Shown here: positions 11,901 to 26,400 of the stretch, one piece after another
How positions within the stretch are numbered: position 1 is the first letter of the stretch
Layout: each line of letters begins with the position of its first letter
Origin: Meandrina meandrites
Taxonomy: Eukaryota; Cnidaria; Anthozoa; Scleractinia; Meandrinidae
NCBI GenBank assembly: GCA_963693305.1
Contig: OY855911.1
Span: forward strand, 34,833,439-34,897,438
Reading direction: 5' to 3'
Length of the DNA stretch: 64,000 nt
Notes under the pieces: generated by a model
The model's database searches: none
Told to the model about the DNA's origin: nothing
What the model saw: only the letters and a program-made list of their open reading frames with translations
Made by a program: the position numbers and the translations under genes

Positions 11901-14900
11901 AGGATCTGCTGGGAAGAAGAAGAAACTGGCAGGACTCATTAAGAAGTATGTTAAACTATTGAGCATTGTTAAAATGTCGGCACTGTCCATACATTATTGC
12001 GTTATATTAAGTTTGTGTGCAATGTACATTAATATTGAAGTACATAATTATATGTAGTACATAGTCAGGTAATTATTAATTGCTTTTACATGTTAATATA
12101 TTCTGTAAAGAACATAATTTTCCTTATTGGCACAATATATTGTATCTTTTTACACTTTAATTTTACAATCTGAGGATCGTCATACCACTTTATTTTCAGA
12201 ATGTAGAAACTGAGTAACTATATTTTCATGACAAATCAAATTATAAATTATAAGGTAAAAGGTAAAGTCTGTGTCGAGCATACTAGTGGCTCATACCGCC
12301 GGACCTTATCCTGGTTTCCATAGCATTAAGTGACTAGGAGTATTTCTACTCCCCCCTGGATGGGATGCTAGTCTATCTTGAAGTTATCATGACCTCTAAA
12401 TGCGAGTGTCTGAGTCACCTTTTGGAAGCTACGAGTCAATTGAAAGTGAATTTTGTATTTCGCTGATTTGATTTATTCTGACTTGTGTTTCTGGATCCCA
12501 AGGGCTAAAAAGATGTGTCTGTGTTCTGTCATATTCAATTGCAATGAAAAGTTACAAGTCTGATCGTACAAAAATCACTATCATTTACAAGTTGAACTAG
12601 CTACTGTCTAAATTTGAGGTGAAATGAACAAATTCCCTTTGAGCTTAAGCTTCCAAAAGGTGACTCAGATGCTCACATTTAGAGGGTGTGAAAAATTGGA
12701 GAAATCACAATAATGGTTATAAATTATAACTTGTTAGCAACCTCTATAATTTTAATTTGATATGGGGGTTTAACTACTGTACAGTAGTGTATCTATGAGC
12801 TACTAATCTGGACGTGCTTTATCACTTGGATGTGAAACACCCCTTAAATTATATAATAATATATTATAATCGTCTGTATTTTGTTTGGTGTCATTTTTAT
12901 CAGTGCTAATTTTATTACCTTCAACTTTTCTTTTCAAATTCATACGCAATCATTCATGTAAGTTAGATTTTTAACCATTTTAAATTAACGAAATTGTTTA
13001 TAGCTCATGTATTTAATATTTATCATTGTACATAGTTTTATTTTCTATTTTAAATTTTTAACATATTTTGTAATTTCTGTTATTTTTATTTTGTTCTGAC
13101 TTTTCTTTTCTTTTGAGGGCCACAAGTGTATCGGTTTTATTAACTGTCAAGTGTTACCTTCTTGAAATAAAGTCTTACTTACCGCTTACTTACTTACTTT
13201 TGTAGTCCGTGAACACCGTGAACTGGGTGTGTATGTGGACAAGTTGACTAAACATATTGTTACAGATATTAATGAAGCATTGGGATTAATTGAGAAAGGA
13301 AAGAAAAATAGGTGAGTTGGTGTTCAGCTGAATTGTAATTATACCGGTAATGCATGGTGTTGAGGTCCTGGGGGACACCTAGCCATGAATAAATTTATAA
13401 GGCAAAATTTTGTTTGTCCCACATCTATTAAAATGCTTACATGTATATCCTGGCTGTTTTGGGTCTGATTGGGCTCAAATTTTATAGACACAAGGAAATG
13501 AATCTTGAAGTTTGTGAATGTCCTCTTTTATGTGTATGATAGACTAGTTTATCATGATTAAATACAATAGGTGGAAATTAAAAAATTTAAGAACGATCTC
13601 TGGCTAAAAATATTTAAAAATACGAGCTTTCGACTGCTAGATCTACAGTCTTCGACAGGTAAAAGTGAATAACGAAATATGAATATAAATGTGTAAGAGG
13701 AAAAAGAATGGACTGTTGTTATGTAAATTAATTATGAATGTGTGTAAAAAGAATGTTGTATTGCCTAGGGAGTGGGCAGGAATTGTTATCTGCATTTGGA
13801 GTCACCATGGAATGAAACGATTCTAGCTTTTTTCTTATTCAAAAATTGCCTTTGTCAATTACGGAGGCGTTGTTGAAGTCAATGGAATGGTCATGGGACC
13901 ATGCATGGTTCGCAATTCTGGAGCCTTTAGCCGCTGTTTTTACATTTGTTATGTGTTCTTTTCTTCGCGTGTTAAACCCTCTGCCAGTTTCACCAATATA
14001 ACACCACAAACAGTTAGCGCAAGGGATTTGTAAACAACCTTTATTTGTTACCTTTATTAGTTAGAAATTTTGAGTTCGAGTCAGAAATTTCGAGTTCGAG
14101 TTAGAGGTTTCGAGTTCGAGTTAGAATTAGAATTTCGATTTTGAGTTAAAATTTCGAGTTCTAGTTAAAAGGAAGGGCCTAAAAAGTTACTGATTTCGTG
14201 ATGGAAGACGAAAAAAAGAAAAAAGAAATAAATAAAACAAAAACAAAAAGCCCACAACATGGCGTGACATTTTCGCAGTTGATCACGCATAGTGTCCCCC
14301 TTATCAACAAATGAAAGCTAACCGCAAGCAAATAGGAATGGAACTAGCAGCAAGCAAACCAGAGTGGAACTAACCACAAGCAAACCAGAGTGGAGCTAAC
14401 CGCAAGCAACTTGATATTTTAACTCGAACTCGAAATTCTAACTCGAACTCGAAATTTCTAACTCGAACTCATGAAATCGACAGACCCGAATTCTTGGACA
14501 CAAAATTGTCGGAAAAGTCCAAACTTTGAGATTTCCAAAGGTGTCCTGACTAGAACATTAGTGCCAAGGAAGAGATCTAATTATGGTAATTACATTCCAT
14601 GCTTTAGAATTAGTGTTGAGATCAGACAAGAACAATGGGTTTTAAAAAAGAATGTGTTACTTTGTGTACAAATTTTTGTGCATTTTACTGCAGTTGTACA
14701 AAATGATCTACTTTTAAATTTTGTCATTATACTTAAGCCATTAATTAAAAAGGAAAAATGCAACTAAAAAGTAATCTCCAACTCAGAAAAAAATAGTTCA
14801 AATTTAAACTTCTAAAGAGTTCCTCCATTTTGTTCGCAGTGTACAGTATGTGCCACACATGAACATCTCAAATCATGTGCCCATCTTTTATCCAGTCATG

Positions 14901-17446
14901 AGTGCCTTGTTAACTTGCCAAAGTCAGTTGTTTCACTGCGTGCATACAGCTAAATAAATACAGTGTAAAATTAATGCATACTGATGAGCCAATGGTGTCC
15001 CCCATGATCTTAACATCAATACACTACTAGACATGGACAAGCATTTCAATTGGTCAATGGATTGATTGATTTCAAAATTGATTAATATACTGATTGATGA
15101 CTGATTACTGATAATCATTTAAAAGCTGTTTTTTTCTCACAGGTCAGTATGTTCCAGGGCTTCCGATTCCTTTTCCAGTAGTTCACATACAATTTTTACA
15201 ATAAGGTTTACCCAGGTAATTAAGACATCATTACAGTAATACATGTAGTTATAGTTTGAGTGGAAAGATGGAGGCCTGACTGCACAATTTTAGGACAAGG
15301 AAAATGCCACAAGTTAGGACCAACACAACCAAACACAATAAGCTATAGTCAAAGTTGCCTAGTTTGTACATGTAAATTTGCCTAGTTTGTTTATTTGTAA
15401 GTAATGTGAACATGCATAGGTTTGCTAGAAATAAAGTATGAAATGATGTTCTATAACTTGTATTTGTTGTTATCCTCATATTGTGATAATTAAAAAAAAA
15501 AGTGATTTTGTAGTGGCGAGAGTAGTTCCTTGACTGAACCAGTTTTAGTTTTCTTCATCCACACTCCAACAATCAAGTCTGGATTTTCATAATTACTGTA
15601 GTAACTTTTCCACAATGCAGGCTCGTCTTGAAGGTGACTTGCCCTGTGAAATGGTCAGTGTGATTCAACTTGTGGATTTGGCAGGAAGCAAGAGCATACA
15701 TGATGAGGTAAGAATGGACTACCCAGAATATAACTCAAATCCAGGTTGTCTTCATAGACGTGCATGTATGTACATAGTTATCATTTCTGGGACCTACAAT
15801 TTAGCTACCCTTAAAGAGGCTAACTGGAACACTATTCAAGTTAACCAGAGTGCGCTCTCTTTGCTAACCACTTGGCAATGATGGCAACACCACAATTTGG
15901 TATACTTAAAAAATTCTTTATTATTTTCTTTTAATTTTCTTTTAGTTTATTTTGACTAGCTTTATAAGGATACAAGACTGAATAAATTATATTGATAGTT
16001 ATATACAGTGTAATGAATTTAGTTTAACTAGTGGTGTGAAACAGTGCAACAGTGCTGTAGCCATAACTAGCCATGTGATCATCCTAGTGCCACATAAATT
16101 TACAAATGAGCACTTGGAAACTTGTACTTGTAAATGCTTCTTGAACTTTCTAACATTATCTGCTTTCACAACAGTCTTCGGCCAAGAAATTCCAGTCATC
16201 AATGTATCTATGCCAAAAATAATAATACTTAATCTTCTAATTTCACAGTGCAGAAGCCCTTGATATAGCGGTACTTGAGAAGTTGTCCAAGTTTCTGTAA
16301 TTATGACAGGTTTTCAAATGTGGTATCAATAAGGGAAGTAAATGTACTGCTCATGGATGAAATGTGTAAATTTTTAAAATACTGAATGATAATTATGCAA
16401 TTGGCAGAGGCAGGGAAGTTGAGTGGTATAATTATATATCAGGCTAGAGTTCTGACTTGACTGTTGTTTATCTTGTCTTTTCCAGTGTTCTGACAACTGT
16501 TCTTCTTCAGCTGATGTTGACAAATCACTTATGACATTAGAGAGAGTCATGTCAACATTAGCGAGCCAAGACTTGTCCACTGCTGCTGTCCCATACAAGG
16601 ATTCTGTAAGTATACAGTATGTACATGAACATAACCCCACAACAACAGTTCCCAGCCCTGAAGTTTTGACCATCTCTGGATTCGCAGTCAAACGTCGTTT
16701 ACAAAATTCCTTGTGCCAATTGTTTGTGGTACTACAAATCGGGGAAACATGCAGAGCTTCCGATATCAGAAAAAAGAACATTTCAGAAATATTAAAACAG
16801 GGGAGAAAGGCTTGCAAGAATAACTAAATCATGCCTGGTCACCCAATCACGCAATTGACTTTGAAAAGGCTTTGGTTATTGATGAACTAACTTAGGTGGT
16901 TTTAGAACAGGAAAACACTAGAAGCGTGGCATACCAAGCTAACTCCATATGCAGATAACAATTCCTGTCCATTGCCTGGACAGTACAACATTCTTTTTAA
17001 CAAATGTTCATAATTATTTGCATTTTTATTTCGCAACTTCACACATGGTACTATTATATCTTTCACTTTTTGTCATTCACATTATTTTTAACTGGTGAAC
17101 ACTGTTGTCCTAACAGTGGAAAGCCAGAGTTCGTTTTAAATATTTTTCTAAAATTGTTGTTGTTATCACTTTTATTACATGTATGGCAATGCAGCCATTT
17201 CCTTCACTGGCAGCACTCTAAACATTTCATTGCAGGTGTTGCCTATCAAGACACTAATTTGTTGACAGGCTAATTTGTTGTCTACAGGCATTGACATGGC
17301 TATTGAAGGACTGTTTTGGTGGAAATTGTCAAACGATAATGTTAGCGGCTGTATCACCCTGTGCATCATGCCATAATGAGACACTTAACACCTTGAGGTT
17401 TGCAAATCAGGCCAAAAACATAGTGAACGCTCCCAGAGTAAATGAG
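5950..17446 (+). CDS. Motor-domain exons 1-9 (residues 1-344), degenerate nucleotide pocket
   Basis: Nine exons encode a recognisable kinesin motor. The first strand VRVAVSVRP has Ser12 where kinesins have the first Arg of RxRP. The P-loop GACASGKS (residues 93-100, genomic 9678-9701) still fits Gxxxx[16 protein letters not shown] and [14 protein letters not shown] match kinesin-3 strands. Switch I reads DSFSSSSH (206-213): the usual Asn is Asp206 and the Arg of SSRSH is Ser211 (15180-15182). Switch II reads DLAGSK: the Glu is Lys246 (15690-15692). Loop 11 and helix 4, normally containing NINKSL, are short and read [15 protein letters not shown]. The end of the domain ([29 protein letters not shown]) is well conserved. 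A conserved fold with lost catalytic residues suggests a non-motile, possibly nucleotide-binding pseudomotor. Confidence 0.85.
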
Positions 17447-20400
17447 GTAAGAAATTGGATATGATTTGCAGTGTACACAAGGGGAGGGGTAGGGGGCACT
17501 TGAGTCCAACATTAAATGCAGGTATTTGACAAGTTTATGACTTGGTTATTGGTCATTTTCACAACACTCTACATTTGACAGGGTTATATGTGTTTGGTGA
17601 ACTTTAAAACATGAGGACAATTTATGATGCGTTTACTTAAAGTGTTCATCTCATTCTGGAGCTCACTGAAAAGTGACACCTATTTTGATTCACCATCTCT
17701 CTCTCATGCAGATTAATTTTAATCCAGTCAAAAGCCAACGGGAAGCTGTGCTTGGCTTCTGATTGGATATTGATTTCGGCTTCAGGAAAGAGTGTGAATT
17801 AACTAAACCAAAAGTAGTCCTTATGATTACATAATGATATGAAAGAAAAAAAAAACAAGACCAAAATTTACAGTCAAGCGCCTCGAACCGTAGCCATCCG
17901 ACTAAGTTTCTGACATCTTTTTGACAAGTTTTTGTTTAGTTTGATGGCTTCCGGTTGCACCACGGTTCATACGAACGATCTGTGAAACGTTCAGTTTCAA
18001 CCGGTTTTACAAACCCAGAAGACTTGAAATTCAAAGTATGGTCTCTCAAAAATCTTTAAAATGCATTTCCTGTACGAAAAGTTAAGTTTGACCAAATTTT
18101 TGTCGGCATAAAATTTACTTATCGCCAGGTGTTTGAAACCCTTTCAAACTCAGACGTTTGAAGACGAATCATGTAACGGTTGACACCCCGCCTCCCATTT
18201 TTCAAGGCCCAGGTCTGATTGGCAGTTTAAAGCAACCGGAAGCCATAAAACTCATCAAAGTAATCAAAAACTTTGTCGGGTGGGTATGGCTCAAGGTGCT
18301 TGACTGTTAAAGCACATGAGGTGTGGGCAAGTATTTTTACAGAGTTCTATTATGAATTTTCTCTAGAGATACTCGGCTCGGACATTAAAATTTTAACACC
18401 AAACAAAATTTGAAGCAAGGGAATTTCACAATGTTTTCGTACTTCTACATGCATTTAGTATCTTTTCTGTGTGTTCGAAATGCAAAATACATTAAGGCAA
18501 TACCAATACGTAACCGCTATTTACCGATGAGATTTTTAAGAGGTACTTCGTGATGCTGTGCTTCTTGGTCACGCAACCTTAAGCGTATCTGGTAACGCAA
18601 TCTTCTTGCCCATTTTTTGCCGGTTACCAACCTTAACCTTTTTTAATAAAGGGAACGTTAGAGAACACGTTTCTGTAGAGAGTTTGGTCAAGTCTTATGT
18701 AACAGATGAGCTAGTATTGAGTTCAGTTATGCTATGGGTAAAACATGCCTGGATTTTTCGTTTCGTACAACGTGAAGTAATCCCTTAGTAGTTAACCTTT
18801 CTGCCAATTTTGATCTTTGCGTTTTCAGGATTCTAATGTGAAATTGATTAAAGAACTCCGGTTAGAAATACACAGTCTTAAGGAAAGGTTAAAGGTATGT
18901 GTTTTTATTAAAATATATATTTTTTATAATTCATAACTGAATTGATATCGCAAGAACATATTTTGCGTATTTTAGTTCTAAGATTTGTGTCGAAGTAATG
19001 TCACGTTGGTTCTAAATTCGTTTCTTCTTCAGATTCAGAATTATGCATTGTAATTTAATTCAAACAGAATAGTTTCATCTCTTTGTTAAGGCAAGCTTTT
19101 TCATGTACAACAGGAAACAAATCGTCTGTTGAAGAACATTTTTAATTAAGTTGCGATCGTTACCTTTTTATGGTAATAAGTTACGATCAATTTTTATGCC
19201 TGTTATTTGTCCGTGCGAAGTATCGTTTCTGTACAGTATAGAAACTTCATATTCGGTGTAAGACGTCTCTCAAATATATAACCAGACTTAAGGCTCTCCG
19301 TTGAAATAGTTGTATCAAAAAACGTGTTAAATTAAATGATTGGGAATATCCAGCATGCTACTGTACACAAGGTCGTTACGCGTGATCATGCCCACTTACA
19401 AGTTAGCCTTGAGACACGGATTGAACTCGCTTCCTGTCGAGAATTTACCTTGAGGTCGAAAAGAAAACTTTTCAAGATTCTCGTTGACAATTTGGAAACA
19501 AAAGTAAACTGTGAAATCAAATTGACGCCGATCTTTTATTCGTATTTGATTCAACCACATGCAAAGAAATTGTTTCGTACACAGTCAGACAATGGAAAGA
19601 AATAATTATTCTTCAGAAATGCGAAGGTGAACAGCAACGCTGTGACCAATTGGGGTTTGATCACATTTTTCAAACTGTGTTTCTCACAGCGTTTCATTTA
19701 ACCTTAGCTGTTGTCAAACTTTCGAGTTGACACGATTGATTTCAAGCGTTCTGTTCGGAGGAGGAAATTTCCGTCACCAGCTGCTTTAGGAGAGCAGGTG
19801 GTCTGTCAAGCGCCTTATTTTCTATCATTTCTTCAAAACAAAAAGAACGAATAGTTCGGCGACATTTTCTCGACTTTTTTGCGAGTTTTTTTAAAGAAAA
19901 AGTAAAAATTTCGCAGTTTGAGACAAATTATCGATGAGAATCAACGGTAGAGAGAGCAAGGGTCAGCGCGTTTGTGCGTGCGCTTCGAAAGAAAAGTAAA
20001 GGAAGGTAAAGTAATTAATACAGCGGTTGTCGTCCATATTGACTCCTCACAGTTTATAAGCAAATTTGTGGACTTTGAGCAGGAAGTGTTTCAAATTTCA
20101 TGCTTACCCCGATATCTAGCGCTAGATTTTCTTTTAGTCGCCATAAACGGATTTAAGTATTGTTTTGAAGTTTGTTTTGACCTGCTCGCACGAATTTACT
20201 TTGTTTATCAATAGCTCAATGCCGCTTCTACTTAAACTCTACTCGACATAACCTAAACAATATTTGCGTGTCGAGTTCCGCCCTGTCAGGGACTATTACG
20301 GTTTGTGTGTTTAGGTTTTCTATTCTTATTGTCGGTTCTTTGAGGTGCATGTCACCGATATTCAGAATCGGAGTTGGTCACATGACTAATTTGTTATATT

Positions 20401-23400
20401 ATCCCTTATGTAATAACCTCATCTCCACGGCGTAATTCAAATAACTAGGCGTTAGCAAGGCCTGTACATCCTCTTAAGCTATCGATCCGCAGCGTTTACG
20501 GCCTTTGAGTTTTAAAGGGAGCGAAATCGATCCATCTGGACAATGAGATTTGTTCGCATTTTAGCCAATGCAGTTTTTCAGCAGGTACAGTCGTTGAACA
20601 TAATATATTTCATAAAGAAGGAATTTGGAATTCTCGCTCCCTAAGCGTTTTTATTTCTAGCGCTGTAACAGTGAACGTGTATATGTTATATTTCTTCTTG
20701 TGTTGCAGAGTGGTAATGTTCCTAGTTCACTTGGAGTTGATAAAGCGGAGAAAAAACTCCAAGAAAACGAAGATCTGATGAAGCGACTGACGGGCATTTG
20801 GGAAGATAAATGGAGCAAGACTCAAAAGCTCATCGAGGTAAAGTAGCCGCCGTTTTATTTGAAATTTTGCCACAACGATGTTTTCTGTTAATGATTTATC
20901 CATTTCTTTTTAATTACCAACTCTGTGCTAACGTTCAGCTTACCTACGTGATGGTTTAAATGTTTGGAACACTAAACTGTTTAATAAAGCAAGAGAGGAA
21001 TATAATTGACAAGCAGATGAAAACTATGCGGCCTTGAGGTTTTTAATGTGGCGAGGTCTAGTGTGTAATATTAAGGAACTATCGTAACTAGTTATAGCTT
21101 AGCAAATCTGACAAAATAGCGAAGACCACGTCATCATTGAACAAACCAGCAGAGCGAGGATTTTTTCGTTCTTTGCCGAACGGAGATGTAATTTTTATTG
21201 ATGGAAATATTACTAAGCCTCCTGGGTAATGAACATTGGCACTTTAAACCACGAAGAATTAATTTGCACTAAGATGGCGAGTTTTCTACGCCGTTCTCTA
21301 TAGGCTTTTACCCTGGTGGCGAATTTTGATCTATTTTTCGTTTGACTTTGACAGTCTCTTCGTGAACAAATTTAGGTTAGCATTTCTCCGTGAAATCGAA
21401 TACATGGGATATCGCTAAGTACTTTTTACGAGTTATTATTGGGGATGCTGCAAATAAATATATTTTTATATATACCTCCGAGTTCGTTTTACAGCGTAGT
21501 GAAACTTTCCTATTTTATAAAGTTTGATCATTAGTGTGATGAACTAGGGTGTTCAACCGTCGACGTAATTTATAGTCCACTCGAAATGACGATCAAAGAA
21601 ACATTGGACTTTTCGACGCCGCCATATGGCATTTCATACTGTAAGACATTTTGAATTTCCCATTTTAAATAGAAGAAGGTCACATTGAAGCAACTTTGAA
21701 GTTTTTAGGTCCTGAAAGGTGCGTAATATTTAGGCTTAATATAAGATCATATTCTTTCCAATGCTTAAATAACCCCGAAATGTTCAGAATCGCCCTACCC
21801 CTGGTCATTAATTTGCCCTTTACCGGTAAGTAGCTTTGTGACTCCACAACAGCTAATGCACCCTAATGGCTTTTTATATTTCTTGCTTTCTCTATTGCGG
21901 CTGCTAACCTTTTTGTTAACAGTATTATTTTTGTTTTCGTCCTCCCTTTAGTTTTAATATTGTTACGTCTTTCGTTTATAACCGAAACTGACTTTATTCT
22001 TCTCTCTTTTTGTAACGCTATGAAAATTCTGTCAGATAATTATTCGCTAATAGCTGATTGCAGATGTTATCTTAATAACCTGAAGCTACCCAAATTGCAA
22101 ATACTGCTCGCAATTGCACGTAATACTTTTTCGTTGACCAAAATTCGAACAATTTTCCATGAATTTTCCTGAAAGCGAAAGTCGCAAAGTGAAGATTTCC
22201 TTTCAAACTTAATGAAAGGTCGTAAAAGCGCAAACACAAATTTGTCGGACACTTTCCGTTGAATTGGGATCACTGCTCCGGCTGATAAGGTGGTCTTTGG
22301 AATCTTAATTTGCTTGTCAAAATTTTCCGTGAAGTTGCTTATTGCCCAGATTTTAATAACTTTTGGACTTAAAAGATAAGGCTTCAGATATTATTTCATT
22401 TGTGATCTTTTTTATCTTCCGCCAAGTAAACAATCCACAATAAGCTGGCAAGTTCTAAAATAGATGTGCAAAACCTGATATTAGAAAATGACTCAACATG
22501 ACACCTGCTTCTCACACACGTTTACTCTAAACAGAGGGTGAATGGCAATCATGTTTATTGTCGCATACAACTGTACTTCGCCAAACTCAACACGAGTACT
22601 GTTATCACCGCGTAGAGCTTACTCTTAACTCGCGGAAAAATCATGTAAAACGCCTACCCGGTTGGATCATCATGTGAAACATCTTCGCGGGATCATGATG
22701 TGAAACACTTTCCTCGCGGGATCATCGTGTGAAACGTTTTCCTCGCGAGATCATCATGTGAAACACTCATCGCGGGATCATCGTGTGAAACACTTTCCTT
22801 ACGAGATCATTATGTAAAACACTTTCCTTGCGGGATCATTATGTAAAACACTTTTTTTGCGGGATTATCATGTAAAGCACCTTTCTTTCGGTATCACCAT
22901 GTAAACACTTTCCACGCGGGGTAAACGCTTACCTCTCGGGACTCTGGTCTTCTTTTGGGATTGTCATGCGTGTAAAGCTCCTTCCTCGCGAGATCATTAT
23001 TTAAAACTCTTTCTTCTCTGATGTAAAGATTGCCAGTTCACACAGGATAAACTACTGCTGAATCCTTCTCAAAACCAAAATCGAAAACAGCCATCTCCTA
23101 ACCAGGCTTTGGTTCCAGCGGTGAATATCGCGCATCCATTGGCATCTGTAGAATGACAATAAGCTACAATATTGCTGCTTTTTCTTACATCATCGATCTC
23201 CATTTTGCTCTTCGCAGGCTTTTAATTTCATACGTGGGCGATCCTTCAGAATTGCATTAATTTCACGTTATTGGCAATAGACACGTCTACTCGATTGGTC
23301 TAAATACTGAAGCATTTTTTTTTCGTTTTGTTGTTTATAATGTGTGGTCTCTGTAAAAAAAAATTATGTTAGAAAATATCCAGGCTCATTTTTCTGAGTA

Positions 23401-26400
23401 AAAGCATTCAATATTTGAAATTTGTATTTACATAAGGTTGTATTTGCAATATAATCAGTAACTGAATGTACGTCATGTTTAATTTCCTCATTCTCTACTC
23501 GCATGCTCTGGTTTTTAAACGGATATTGTTTGACGTAGATGATAATTTTATGAATTTTACAATAAAACGTGCTTGATCTTTCCTGTGTGTCTTGCCAACA
23601 TGACTCTGTTACAGTAAATGTCAATTGTTATCAATAATAATTAATTCACGACAATAACCCCTCTGCCGGTAATATTAGCGAATGTACTTGACAGAAAAAA
23701 TTCAAAGCGTTATCTGATTGAATGACAAAAGTACTTCATAAATCAAAAATACCGTCCACTTTCCTTTAAGGAAATTAACTTTGCTTTGTTTGGCAGTTGT
23801 CGGAACAAACAATTTTCTTTTCTCTGCTCGTTGCACGCAAGTTTATTGTCAGTTAAATGCGCCTTGGGGTCGTATATCTTTCGAAGACGTTTTCATCAAA
23901 TATATTTCTTTTTAAGCCTTTTTCCTCGTAACCTTCGTACATTTTATACCAGACTGCTTTAAAATATGACTTGATTTTGTTGTGCGTCAAACTAAATTTA
24001 AGGTTATTACTTATTAAAATGAAGTTGGAAATCAAAGTTTGTGGTGGCACAGATGAGGTAAAACGTTTTATTGATCATTTATTTAATTTTTGGATTTCTT
24101 TTTCTGTGCTTCCATATACGAGATTTTTTAATATGCATGTTCATCACTTGTGTGCACAAATATTATTCCAAGGCTAAGTTGCCAAGAGACATTCAGTCGT
24201 TGAAACGTTTCTTTTAGGTTTTTGTTTCCCCTCAGGTAATAAAAGACACAACTCCTCTGGAGAGCTTCGCTCTTCGGTCGAGAACTTACTTATGATTTCC
24301 TTGTGACCTGAACTAATCCCGTGATCTGCTCTGAGGAATTTTCGATATACGAGCTGTGTTTCTGGAGGACCGAGATTCGAGCCCTAACTGCTCGCCTTGT
24401 ATTGTTTATGGGAAGAAACACTTTGCTCTCGCAATGTCTCTGTTCACCGAGATTTATTGATGGGGGCTGGCCTTTAGGTCTAACCTTACATGTTGGGGTG
24501 GCGTTTGTTGGCCAAGCGTCCCATCCAGGGAGAAGCTATTTTCCTCCTTACGATTTTTTCTTGTTTCTCTCTGTTAGGAACGTGCTCTTGCCGTCACGGA
24601 ATTGGGCTCAGCACTCAAGTTTGAAACAGACGAGCCGCACTTTGTGAGTCTTGGCGGAGGAAGGCTCAGTATTGGTGTAACTTTATGTCCAATTAAAAGA
24701 GGTAGCTTAGCAGAATTGTCTTATTTTTATCGAGAAGTTAATTGTAATGTTAATTAAATATTTCTGGAAGGTGTGATGCTGGCCCTTTTCAATTTCATAG
24801 CCGCTCTCGAAACTTGGCTTTTTGAAGCCATTATATAATTTCTAATTGCATGCGGTTTGTTTGACAGAAGTATTCCGCTGACTCGAGTTGTTAACTTTTT
24901 GTTCTGTTCAATTTATTTCTCTTGTAAGGAAAAACAGTGATTGGTGTTTCAACAGAAACATGCAACCCCGACATTCAACTGAGAGGAAAAGGAATAGAAC
25001 CGTAAGTCGGAGCAAGAGCATCTTTTATTCTCTCCTGGCAGTAATGTCTACAATAAGGGAAACGTGTTATTAACGTAAAGAATGTGTTTGGTCCACAGTG
25101 AGCACTGTATAGTGGAGTATAATGGCGATGCAGTGGTCATGTATCCAAAAGCGGCATTGTGTTCTGTGGATGGTATTCCTATTTCAGAACCAACCAGATT
25201 ACCACAAGGTACTAAATATTCACAACAAAAGCAGCATGTTAAGTTTTTGCTGTGCCTTAGCCTGTTCCAGGCGTTCGGTTAGTGGGGAGCAGCGCGAAAA
25301 ACGGCGAACAAAAAATGAGGGGATGAGTCCCCTCGCCATTTTTCCGCTCGCCGTTCTTCACGCAATCGCGAATTTTGCGCTGCTCCCCACAAACCAAACG
25401 CCTGGAACAGGCTAGCTGTGCCTCGAATCTGCCTGTGAGCATCTGACATATCTTTCCAAACTAATGCGGCTGCCGCTTCTGAACCAAGGCGTCTGCTAAT
25501 TAGCACGTGACAGTTCATTTATGCAACTAATGTGCACTGGAATAACAAAAATTAATTACCGCCTCCCTACCCCTGATAGGAGTCTAGTTTGTTAGCCGCT
25601 AGGCTGTTTGTACTCTCATGTAAGTTTCTGGATAACAATAATGAACAAAGTGGAAACAGGGATTTCCACATTAGTGTACACCTTTGTCTAGCCTCTTGCT
25701 GCTGTCTTCGCCCGTAAGTCTAAAACTGTAGTTTTTAGTGTAATCATTATTCTAAAAGCGGCAATTGTTCATTCCTTGGTAGTTTGTTTATCAAATTTAG
25801 GCGCGCGGGATGATTTCAAACGGCTTGAAATCTTCTTGCGCGCCCAAATATATTTCGCCAAATCGCGTACTTAGAGTCAACTTAGTGAGGATGGATGTGG
25901 TTAACACCCTTTCCAATATACTAGAGATTATTATATAATCCTACTATACTGCACAGTGATTAAAAGCATCGCCAACATCGCATTGATACGTTGATTTGAA
26001 TATACATTTTCCCTTCATTTTCGCTACTCTGCACGGGCTGGTTGTATGTCAGTTATAGTTTTGGTACACAATCACCGTTGAAGTTTTATTGAAATATTTT
26101 ATCGCTTAAATCAGTACGTAGTGAAAAATCTAATATGTATTTCTCACAGCTTATGAACAAAAAAACATTTCGTAATAATATTAGTCTTTGCATATATTAC
26201 TATATCTTTTAAATGAGTGTCAATGCCTCCTTGCAAATGTTAATTTCTTGATTGAGATATTAAGGATCAAAGATTACAATTTGCACCTGTTAAATGCTTT
26301 GCATCTTTTCGACAAGTTTTCTTGTCAAAAATACAGTATGGATGTGTTGTTGACATTTTTTGTTTTGTTTTTCTGTTTCGCATCTTTGACATCTATTCAT

